62,228 nucleotides of DNA, from NCBI GenBank assembly GCA_002261195.1, contig MVBO01000087.1, positions 1 to 62,228 on the forward strand, in the 5' to 3' direction. Below are positions 11,857 through 20,639 of this stretch, piece after piece. The stretch is from Bifiguratus adelaidae (lineage: Eukaryota; Mucoromycota; Endogonomycetes; Endogonales). The notes beneath the pieces were generated by a model. The model was not told the DNA's origin and ran no database searches. It saw nothing but the letters and a program-made list of their open reading frames with translations. Every line of letters starts with the position of its first letter. The stretch's first letter is position 1. The position numbers were made by a program, and so were the translations under genes.

Positions 11857-14187
11857 TTAGAGATCCCAGAGAAAGCCCGTTCTTAATGCCTCTTGTTCAG
11901 ATTGGGGGGTATAAGAGATGGCATCAAGCACCATAGGCGCCAGAGGAGGTAACGTGATCATGGAGCGAGCCGGTCGTTGCTCCAACGCACTGGTCCCCGC
12001 GAATTGAGGACCACCTTGAGTGGCGGTATAATGAACGTACTTTGTTGCGCGTTGTCGCGATTCGGAAACGTGGCCTTGCGCGTCCACATCGATGGGTACG
12101 AAATCAAAGGATCGGCGTGCTGGTTCCACAAAAGGGCCAGGTCCGGGGAGGGACGCCGTACGGGCCCGCTGAATGGTGTGTGTATCGATTGGCGAACGTG
12201 ACACTTGTTCGTCCAGGGATAAACTCCGGGTAGTGGATGGCTCCCTGTTTGGAATCTGCTCGGAAGTGGTCGATAATGGAGACGAAATGGGAAAGAGCTC
12301 AGAAAGAGGCATGGAATCAGAGGAGACGACGAAGTCCGAGAGCGCAAGGACCAGGTTCACCTCGGATGCAGACCTCAATTGCCATGTTTGAAAGGTCTCC
12401 AGAGCCTCAATAGTGGTCGCAACGATTTGAGACACGCGTGGTAGTGTCACCTGCATCCAAGTGCCACATAGCCGTAGCATATCTAATCCACGACGGAAAA
12501 GGCGCTCCACAGCTTGTCGGAGCGTGCCAGTCACACGATCGTCTACCAGTGCGGTGATCCAAACCTTGAGACTTGAGCAGATCGCAAACTCGATGGGGCA
12601 TTGCATGGCAATATTATAGTGCCAGCCAGGTACATGCGTGTGTCCGTTGCTGTCCCGCACGCGATCCAAAGCATGATCAATCGCTAAGGCTGCTCGGACA
12701 CAGAGCGGCCAATGCACCGCATTGACATCGGCCACGTACTGACATGAAGGTGCCTTAAGAAATGCCTGAACGACATGCGGCCTGTGTATGAAAATGATCA
12801 AGGCTGGGTACAAGAGTTCCAAGCTTAGGGCGAATCCTTGCTGCTTATACTGCTTGGGACCTTTCACGCCTCTTGATAAGGTCGGAAGGGTAAGGCGTGG
12901 TGGTTGTTCTTTGGGAGGATGCGAAAAACTCAAATGTGTCGGTAAAGACGAGAGCCAGCTTGACAAGGCCTTGTCAACCGAATGGGTATCGACATACGGG
13001 ATCCGGTAAGCGCCAGCCGATGGTGACGATGGTCGACGATGGCTGCGTTCAATCGGAAGCCGGAGCCGATGTTGAGCAATGGCGCGTATTATTGGCTCGA
13101 CATGTTGAAACAGCCGGACCATCCACATGAAATCCGACATGGCGTATGTACTTCGTAATCGCTCCTCTTCATAGCGGCTAGATTCTGGCCACGGCAAATC
13201 CAGTAAAGGCGTACCGAAAGCGATCGCGTTCGATCGATCAAGCACGTACAGGGACCAAAAGATAGGAGTAGGCAACGTAAGCTCGATCGCCATGCGACAA
13301 GCCAGGCCAGATAGAATCAAGCTATTCTTCAATAAATCCGTTGTCCCTAAACATTGGCAATAGCGCGCCAAAAGTATCATGGCCATGACGGTACTGGAGC
13401 GTGGCGTTTCGGTGTAGTACTGCAGCAAAGAATGTGCCTCTTGAAAGTAAAAGGCACCGCACGTCTCCAGCGTCGGATATTGTGGATCGTTGCAGTATCG
13501 CGCCGGATGAGGTGTCGACAGACTACCGACGGCCAGGACGCTAAAGTAGAGCAGCTGTGACATGGGCGGAAACGGGGCCGATGCAGATAATGTAGCACCA
13601 TAATGTGCGGTCCAAGACTGCAATCTGCCCGCGTCTTGCGTCAAGGAGGCGATATCACACATGGGCGCCAACGTCTGACCGTAGTCGATAAATGAAGCCA
13701 ACAGGTGGTCCTGCACCTCCGGAGGCGGCAGGCGTGTGGCTGGTAGGATCAGCGGCAGGGGTTGACGGACCAAGCCTTCCCTATCCTCCGATCCTTCGCC
13801 GCGACCACGGGGTATCCCGCTCATTGGCGGCAGCGAAGGTCTTCCTCCCTGCCATACCTCGCGCCCTGACAGTTGCCTAGAATGGGCTGGGGTAGGATAG
13901 TAGAGTGGTTCCGACGCGTCGAGCCATCGCCCTTCATCCGGGATGGCCCTGACAAGGCGCGCGAGCATTGTCTCTATGGTCCGAAGCCTTTCTTCAATCT
14001 GCTCCGGCAACGTCTTCTGTATCGCTGGGGCACTCCGTTCAAGATACTGTTGTATATACTCACAATTTGACCGTGTCTTGAAGCAGTTTCCACATGGTTT
14101 CCCACCATCGCACCGCGTTTTCCGACGTCGACATTCTATGCACGCTGTCGTCAGCTTTGGCCTCTTGCGTGCGGGATTATCAGCCAT
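11857..14187 (-). CDS. Zn2Cys6 fungal transcription factor
   Basis: Intronless 776-residue regulator. Residues about 16-43 form a Zn2Cys6 cluster with spacing C-x2-C-x6-C-x5-C-x2-C-x6-C (ACIECRRRKTRCDG then CGNCFKTRSNCEY), followed by a short coiled coil (EQIEERLRTIETMLARLV). The middle region resembles the fungal_trans homology domain (DYGQTLAPMCDIASL, YFQEAHSLLQYY, TVMAMILLARYCQCLG, ALIIFIHRPHVV). The C-terminus is Ser/Pro-rich and probably disordered. The target pathway cannot be read from the sequence. It faces MEF2 across about 230 bp that include a GA/CT-rich tract at about 14250-14300. Its single long exon contrasts with most neighbours. Confidence 0.93.
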   Translation of the reverse strand: MADNPARKRPKLTTACIECRRRKTRCDGGKPCGNCFKTRSNCEYIQQYLERSAPAIQKTLPEQIEERLRTIETMLARLVRAIPDEGRWLDASEPLYYPTPAHSRQLSGREVWQGGRPSLPPMSGIPRGRGEGSEDREGLVRQPLPLILPATRLPPPEVQDHLLASFIDYGQTLAPMCDIASLTQDAGRLQSWTAHYGATLSASAPFPPMSQLLYFSVLAVGSLSTPHPARYCNDPQYPTLETCGAFYFQEAHSLLQYYTETPRSSTVMAMILLARYCQCLGTTDLLKNSLILSGLACRMAIELTLPTPIFWSLYVLDRSNAIAFGTPLLDLPWPESSRYEEERLRSTYAMSDFMWMVRLFQHVEPIIRAIAQHRLRLPIERSHRRPSSPSAGAYRIPYVDTHSVDKALSSWLSSLPTHLSFSHPPKEQPPRLTLPTLSRGVKGPKQYKQQGFALSLELLYPALIIFIHRPHVVQAFLKAPSCQYVADVNAVHWPLCVRAALAIDHALDRVRDSNGHTHVPGWHYNIAMQCPIEFAICSSLKVWITALVDDRVTGTLRQAVERLFRRGLDMLRLCGTWMQVTLPRVSQIVATTIEALETFQTWQLRSASEVNLVLALSDFVVSSDSMPLSELFPISSPLSTTSEQIPNREPSTTRSLSLDEQVSRSPIDTHTIQRARTASLPGPGPFVEPARRSFDFVPIDVDAQGHVSESRQRATKYVHYTATQGGPQFAGTSALEQRPARSMITLPPLAPMVLDAISYTPQSEQEALRTGFLWDL

Positions 14188-14417
14188 AGAACAGAAGCAT
14201 GTAAAGTAGGATAGATGTGATGGATAGGAAGCGCGTCAACGGGTATATCTCTGAAGAGAGAGAAAGAGAGATATAGAGAGAGACAAGGAGAGCGTAAGAA
14301 AAGTGGTAGAGCTCGAAAAGGAGGAGAAACGGCCCAACGCCACGACGAAAAAAGCCAAAAACTTCGCACTGGAAAGAAGAGAAAAGGACAATTTGAGAGA
14401 AAACGAGCTTTTTGTAG

Positions 14418-16715
14418 ATGCTGGCTCGTCGCTTGTATAGCACCATTCGAGGTAAGGCAGAGGGATCATTGCGCTGCTGATCACCTGCTCATGCTTGAAC
14501 AGATGGAGCTGTGCAAAAGACGCGCAATATTGGCATCATTGCGCACATTGATGCGGGAAAAACGACCACAACAGAACGTATGCTTCATTACGCGGGATTC
14601 ACACCACGACTTGGATCAGTCGACACAGGAGACACGGTCATGGATTACCTGGTAGCAGAACGAGAACGGGGCATCACCATCAACTCGGCAGCCATCACAT
14701 TTGGTTGGAAAGGACACAAGATCAATTTGATTGATACGCCGGGACATGTCGATTTCACGGTGGAGGTGGAGCGATCGGTGAGGGTCCTGGACGGTGCGGT
14801 AACGGTGCTGGATGGTGTAGCGGGTGTGGAGGCGCAGACGGAGACGGTGTGGAGGCAGGCGAATCGGTACAAGGTGCCTCGCATTGCATTTGTGAACAAG
14901 ATGGATCGGGTCGGAGCAAACTTTGGTAAAAGCATTGTCGAGATGTGGAAGAAGCTGGCGGCTCGGCCGCTGGTATGTCAGGTCCCGGTATTTGATGACG
15001 GTGGTAACTTTAGGCGGATCATGGATGTGGTCGAGATGAAAATGTTGGATTGGGAAGCCGACAAGGAGCATGGAAGCATTGTGAATAGTCGAGATTTAGT
15101 CAAGGAGGATGGCAAGCTCTACAAGCTTGCTGCAGGCGGTCGGACGGCACTCGTAGAAACGCTCGGCGAGTTGGATGAAGAATTACTCGAAACCTTTCTT
15201 TCAACCGAGAACCATTTAGCTCTTCCGAGTCCAGACATTAAGCGAGCCATTCGACGCGTCACCTGCTCCAATACAGCCGTTCCCGTCTTCTGCGGCGCTT
15301 CCTTTCGCAATCTAGGCGTGCAGCCTTTGCTGGATGCCGTCAATGACTATCTCCCTTCACCTCTCGATCGACCGTCTGCGGTCGCCAAAGCCGCCATTTC
15401 TGGGAAAGCCCAGGATGTCACCATTCCCCTCAATCAAAAAGACAAATTGCGCGCCCTTGCCTTCAAAGTCACCTACGACGCTCGACGTGGTCCACTCGTG
15501 TTCGTTCGTGTGTATAGCGGCCAACTCGACGACCGATCTGCCCTCTTCAACACCACCACCCGGACCAAGGAGCGCGCCAACAAATTGCTCCTCATGTACG
15601 CTAAAAACGCAGAGGAAGTACCCTGCATCACGGCCGGCAATATTGGCGTCATTGTGGGTCTCAAGGACACCCGGACAGGCGACACCCTGGTAGCCGCGAA
15701 CGATTCAGCTGCCATCAAATCCCGATTACAACTTGGACGCATCGACATTCCTGAACCCGTCTTTTTCGCTTCGATTGAACCCACCTCGACGGTGGACGAA
15801 AAGCCATTACAGGAAGCCTTGGCGCATCTATGTCGCGAGGACCCTAGTCTCTCTCTGACGACGAATCCCGAGACGGGACAGGTCCTGATTGGCGGCATGG
15901 GCGAATTGCATCTCGAGATCGTCAAGGACCGGCTCCTGCGTGATTTCAAGATTCGTGCCGATATGGGAAGCGTCCGGGTCGGATATCGGGAAACGTGTAG
16001 CCAGCCGGCCGAGGCGACAGCCCGTCTCGACAAGGATATGTTGGGCAAACGGATCAAGGCCGATGTCCAGGTACGGGTCACTCCCTTAACTGAGGACACG
16101 GCCGACATGACGCACGGTTGCCAATTGATCACCCAACCCACCACGACCACCGCCGAGGCCCTGACGCCCGAGATTGTAGAGCCGCTTCAGCTCGGTCTGC
16201 AAGGTGTCATTTCGCGCGGTCCCCTATTATCGCATCCCTTGCACCACGTTCGACTGGACGTCACGCAACTTACCACCTACCCCGAAACCACACCCGCCGC
16301 CTTGTCTCTAGCGACCTCGCAAGCGGCTCTCCAAGCTCTCCGTCAAGCCTCCCCGCGTCTTCTTGAACCGATGATGGACGTCTGGGTCCTCGTCCAAAGC
16401 AAGGATCTCGGGGCCGTGGTGAGTCACTTGGGTAGTCGTGCCGGACAGGTCATGAGCGTCGAACACGTGGGAGGCGAGGTCCAAGAAGAGGTCGATCTCT
16501 GGGTTCCCTCCGTCCAACCGATCGCTCACGATACCCACGCTCAACAACAGACCATGATCAAGGCGCATGTGCCCTTGGCCTCCATGGCCGGCTACAGCTC
16601 TCAATTACGTAGTCTGACCAAAGGTACGGGACGATTTGGAATGCAAGTGCTTGGATACGGTGACATGAGTGCCGAACGACAACAGGGTGTGATGCGAGAA
16701 TTAGGTTTATTCTAG
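14418..16715 (+). CDS. MEF2: Mitochondrial elongation factor G2 (ribosome-recycling GTPase)
   Basis: GTPase that, with mitochondrial RRF, splits post-termination mitoribosomes. A small first exon (14418-14451) gives MLARRLYSTIR, an Arg/Ser presequence; a 51-nt intron (14452-14502) joins to DGAVQKTRNIGIIAHIDAG. This makes a 748-residue protein and is better than starting at the GTG at 14511. G1 is AHIDAGKTTTTER, G2 region ERERGITINSAAITF, G3 DTPGHVDF, G4 NKMD, G5-like GASF. Domains II-V follow (KVTYDARRGPLVFVRVYSG, LTTNPETGQVLIGGMGELHLE). The SAAITFGWKG form of switch I and the shortened G domain match GFM2/Mef2 rather than the translocase Mef1. Stop at 16713-16715, 21 bp before the convergent PEX11 stop. 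Confidence 0.9.
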
Positions 16716-16736
16716 ACGCAAGTGTGTGTGTGTACA

Positions 16737-17552
16737 TTAGATCAATAGACGGGCTTTGCACCATAACTTATAGGACGATGCGAGACCAGACATGAGACCT
16801 GTCCAGGTTTGTAGGACGAGATGGGATCGGATAGGAAAGAGGTCATAGGCACAAAAGATGGCGTCCATGACGAGTTTGAAGATCGACAGCTGGAGCCAAA
16901 AGAGTTTCTTGTCCACCTGAGTTTTGGACTGGGGATCGACAACGTCCTTTTGCTGTTGCCTTAGGCGTCGACGTGTTTTGGCTTGCTTGTATAATTCGAG
17001 CAATGTGCCTGTAAACCAGGCGCGTAGACTCCAGCGTTCGGCTATTCCATTCCAACGCGCTGGCAGACCACCAATCTTGGATAAACAGTAAACATCATCG
17101 GCCACATCGTTCACCAGAGCGAGCAAGGTCGGTAGAGGATTGGCATCCTTGCGCTGCAATAGGGTATCGAGCGGATCAAGAAAATGAAAGAGCCGTAATA
17201 ACTTGCGAGTGATTGACAATTGAGCGGTAAAGGTAAGGAGGGCAGCGTGTAAGGGTGAACCGGGGGTGATGGCAAAAGGGGAGGGGCGAGTGCGATAGTA
17301 CAAGACGAGCTTGAGGGTATATTGGGTCAATTTCAGCACCTTGTCACGGCCATCCGACAAGACAAACAAGGCATTCAAGGTTTGAAGCACGTTCGGAGGC
17401 GGTGGTGAAGGTGAGGGGAGCGGTGCAGGTACCAAGGCTGGTGATAATGGTCCTGATTTCGGAGGCGATACAGGTTCCAACGGAGGTGTCGGTGGCCGTG
17501 AAATTGCTCGTCGATATGGACGTGGATCTGACCATGATGCAGTCAGCGCCAT
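16737..17552 (-). CDS. PEX11: Pex11-family peroxisome division protein
   Basis: Peroxisomal membrane-shaping protein, 271 residues, single exon. A proline-rich N-terminus (about residues 1-55) precedes the Pex11 fold: FVLSDGRDKVLKLTQYTLKL with the amphipathic helix region, then LLRLFHFLDPL, LTLVNDVADDVYCLSKIGGL-like block and the C-terminal segment QLSIFKLVMDAIFCAYDLFP. The DGRDKxxKLxQY signature is diagnostic. The Pro-rich leader suggests a Pex11C/gamma-like fungal paralogue rather than the classic S. cerevisiae form. A CT-rich strand (about 17556-17580, read on the minus strand) lies just before the start. Convergent with MEF2, divergent from the RNR gene. Confidence 0.88.
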   Translation of the reverse strand: MALTASWSDPRPYRRAISRPPTPPLEPVSPPKSGPLSPALVPAPLPSPSPPPPNVLQTLNALFVLSDGRDKVLKLTQYTLKLVLYYRTRPSPFAITPGSPLHAALLTFTAQLSITRKLLRLFHFLDPLDTLLQRKDANPLPTLLALVNDVADDVYCLSKIGGLPARWNGIAERWSLRAWFTGTLLELYKQAKTRRRLRQQQKDVVDPQSKTQVDKKLFWLQLSIFKLVMDAIFCAYDLFPIRSHLVLQTWTGLMSGLASSYKLWCKARLLI

Positions 17553-17794
17553 GGCGTAGAGAGAGGGAGTGAGTGAGAAGCCGTATGGAGTGCCAAAAAG
17601 TGTGAAAGGTTAATAAAGCAGTTACATGACGGAAGTGTCCAAAAATGGGAATATCCGGTCACGTGAGTCTCGGTCTATTGCATGCAACGAGGCAAAGAGA
17701 GAGACGCATTGAAGCATGGCAACAAGAGATGAAGACCGTGATTGGACTACACAAGGGATAATGAATGATTTAAATGGTACATTAAGATCAAACC

Positions 17795-17808
17795 ATGAGC
17801 ATGCTCAT
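17795..17808. promoter_or_regulatory. Perfect 14-bp palindrome
   Basis: ATGAGCATGCTCAT is its own reverse complement. It lies about 355 bp upstream of the class II RNR start and about 240 bp from the PEX11 start. A homodimeric factor could bind; no factor is recognised. Confidence 0.3.
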
Positions 17809-18142
17809 CACATGGAATTGACCATCAGTGATGAATAAGATACGTGTTCTCATATCCACGGAAGAGAGAACAATAAGCCTTGTCGATAAAGGTCATCCAG
17901 AAGCCATCTATTCACCTCCCCCGGGGCGTTGGTATTTCTATGCTATACATATTCCCCCATTCACACAAGGGGACATATCAACCCTCAGGACCTATGCAGT
18001 CCACATAGTAAATTGTCTCTCCCTCTCGCTCTCTTGACGTCCATTTCTGACACACACACGTCAATTGACGTCAAATCACACAAACCCACCCGCAACAATC
18101 CATCGACGGCACAACGATCGAAAAAGTGCGCAGCAAGTCAGG

Positions 18143-18150
18143 TATATATA
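18143..18150 (+). promoter_or_regulatory. TATA-like box close to the class II RNR start
   Basis: TATATATA within GGTATATATAAC, about 13-20 bp before the ATG at 18163. If initiation occurs 25-30 bp downstream, transcripts would miss the first ATG and translation would use the in-frame ATG at 18283. Confidence 0.4.
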
Positions 18151-18162
18151 ACACCTCGGTTC

Positions 18163-20611
18163 ATGGGGCGAGTGTGGGCGAGTGCGCGCTCATTGACAAC
18201 CATAGTGACTTTCACACGAGTGTCCATACCACGTTTCCTCGCATCACGCCCTTCCGGTGCTCTCAATCGCCTCAGACCTCTCATGGTTCAGTTGGACGCT
18301 ACCGCCTCATTCTCTGCCACGACGGCAAGGAAATGCCCTTCAGCTGCATCACCACCTTATTCCACTCCAAAGTCTGACTTTCACTTGTCGAAAGCGTTTG
18401 TGAGCAAGTATAAGGATGCGATGCCTCCCTTTGGATTCAACGGACTCGGGGAAATCGTCTATCGACGGACCTATTCGCGACTCAAGGAGGAAGGAGAGCG
18501 GGAACAATGGCAAGTGGCATCGGCTATAGCATACTTTATGAATTTAACATGATGCAGGCATGAAACGGTCGAGCGCGTGGTGAATGGCACTTATAACATG
18601 CAAAAACGATGGTTGGAGTCCAATGCGCTCCATTGGGATCCGTGGCAAGCTCAATCATCGGCCCAAGTCATGTACGACAAGATCTTCAATATGAAGTTTT
18701 TGCCACCCGGTCGAGGTCTATGGGCCATGGGATCACCCTTGACGGAAGAACGACACATGTTTGCCGCCCTCAATAATTGTGCCTTTGTAAGCACCGAGAC
18801 CATGTGGGATGGACGGAGCTGCACACCCAGTCGACCTTTTTGCTTCATGATGGATGCGGCCATGTTGGGTGTCGGCGTCGGATTCGATACCAAAGGTGCT
18901 ACAGTCGCCAAACAAAAGGGCATCGTCGTACAGGCACCCAATCCGTCAAAGACATCCACCTATGTGATTCCCGATTCGCGCGAAGGTTGGGTAGAAGCGA
19001 CGCGGATGTTGATTGACTCGTACTTTGATAAGTCGGGGATCCAGCAATTTGACTATAGCAAGATACGACCGGCCAATGTGCCCATCAAAGGCTTTGGAGG
19101 ACTCTCGGCTGGACCAGATCCACTCGTCAGTCTCCACAACGATATCCGTCGTATCCTCGATGCCCACTGTGGACAACCACTCACGGTAACGGCTATCGTG
19201 GATATGATGAATCTGATTGGCAAGTGCGTGGTGAGTGGTAACGTTCGTCGCACGGCCGAGATTGCCTTTGGTGATCCCCACGACGACGAGTACATTGACT
19301 TGAAGAACTATGAAAAGAACCCACAGCGATCAGATTTTGGCTGGACCTCCAACAACTCTGTCTTTTGTCAGCTGGGCATGGACTATAGCAAGGTGTGCGA
19401 GCGCGTCAGACGGAACGGTGAACCTGGTTTCGCTTGGTTGGAGAATGCGCAAAAGTGGGGACGCATGAAAGGTGAGCCGGACTACAAGGATCGACGCGCC
19501 AAGGGCGGCAATCCCTGTCTGGAACAAACGCTGGAATCATATGAACTCTGTTGCCTGGTGGAAGTCTTTCCCATGAACCATGCCACGTTGGAAGAATTTC
19601 TCGATACACTCCAGGTCGCTTTTCTCTATGCCAAGACGGTAACGCTCGGCACGACGCAGTGGAAAGAATCTAACGCGGTGATGTTGCGCAATCGGCGGAT
19701 AGGCACCGGTCTGTCGGGCATTGCTCAATTCATTTCCAAGCGAGGGATCGATGTGTTGCAACACTGGTGTGATGTGGGCTATGATCACTTGCAAAAGGTG
19801 GATGAGGAGGTGAGCGAATGGTTCTGTGTACCGAAAAGCGTCAAGACGACGACCGTCAAGCCTTCGGGAACCGTCAGTCTCTTGGCCGGTGCGACGCCTG
19901 GGATGCATTATCCCGAATCCCGCTATTGTATTCGTCGAGTACGGTTGGCCAAGGGATCAGAGCTGCTAGAACCTCTGGCGGAGATGGGATATTATATCGA
20001 GGATGACAAGGTGACCCCCAACACGGCAGTCGTAGAAATACCAATAGATCACGGCGAGGGTGTTCGGGCGGGTGCAGAGGTATCGATGTGGGAGCAATTG
20101 AGTTTGGCGGCGTTTTTGCAAAAGTGGTGGAGTGACAATCAAGTGTCGTGCACGGTGACCTTTGATCCCGACCGAGAGGGACCGATGCTCAAGTACGCCC
20201 TAGAGTATTTTCAATACCAATTGAAAGGTAGGTGCCACCGGTAGGGTGCAAGAGCTCATGGATGATGCAGGTGTTTCCTTTTTGCCGCGTCTAGATATAG
20301 GTGCCTATCCCCAAATGCCCTATGAAGCCCTTACCAAAGAACGTTACGAGGAATTGATATCGCACATCTCCCATGCCCTACCTATGCCTACCGCCCCCAA
20401 GTCTCCTCGTCACGCCGCCATCCCTACCCACGCTAAACGTGAACCTCCGGCATATGATCGAACACGGACCTATTCGGTCGGAGGAGGCGGTCTGCAAGGT
20501 CGTGTTGGCTTTGGTCATTTGAAAAGTGTAGAAACGACCGATCCAGAGATGGAACGATGGTGCGATACAAGTGTATGTGTCTTGGATGGAGACGAACGCG
20601 AGACGCATTGA
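18163..20611 (+). CDS. Adenosylcobalamin-dependent (class II) ribonucleoside-triphosphate reductase
   Basis: Monomeric B12-dependent reductase (Lactobacillus leichmannii RTPR type) that converts ribonucleotides to deoxyribonucleotides via a cobalamin-generated thiyl radical, without oxygen. Exons 18163-18509, 18558-20227 and 20271-20611 give 785 residues (family about 740). Visible residues: NNCAF (substrate-side Cys), NPCLE (Asn, radical Cys and Glu), ELCCLVEVFP (partner Cys), RRIGTGLSGI, VKPSGTVSLLAGATPG, and a C-terminal redox pair WCDTSVC (C-x4-C). The first intron (18510-18557) has a GC donor (G|GCAAGT). The first about 75 residues are an extension rich in Arg, Ser and Thr without early acids (MGRVWASARSLTTIVTFTR), a likely mitochondrial presequence; an in-frame ATG at 18283 offers a shorter form. 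Introns exclude bacterial contamination. The next gene begins 28 bp after the stop. Confidence 0.93.
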
Positions 20612-20630
20612 GTAAACGACGCGCGCGTGT

Positions 20631-20639
20631 TATATATAA
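20631..20639 (+). promoter_or_regulatory. TATATATAA abutting the FERRY3-like start
   Basis: TATATATAA ends directly before the ATG at 20640 and lies 20 bp after the RNR stop. Its position suggests that the ATG at 20667 may be the start used. Confidence 0.4.

Larger units (their letters stand above)
17553..18162. promoter_or_regulatory. Divergent PEX11/class II RNR promoter region
   Basis: No gene seen in 610 bp. It holds TCACGTGA (17659-17666), a perfect 14-bp palindrome ATGAGCATGCTCAT (17795-17808), a CT-rich tract near 18018-18034 and a TATATATA box at about 18143-18150, only about 15 bp before the first RNR ATG. Confidence 0.55.

Noticed and set aside
14511..14520. MEF2 start at GTG 14511
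   Set aside because: An upstream exon at 14418 with a short intron supplies an ATG and a mitochondrial presequence.
15473..16150. Antisense 225-codon ORF within MEF2
   Set aside because: Lies opposite conserved EF-G domains and shows no family signal; a shadow of the real gene.
18163..20611. RNR as bacterial contamination
   Set aside because: Two spliceosomal introns, a eukaryotic leader and fungal genes on both sides show it is resident.
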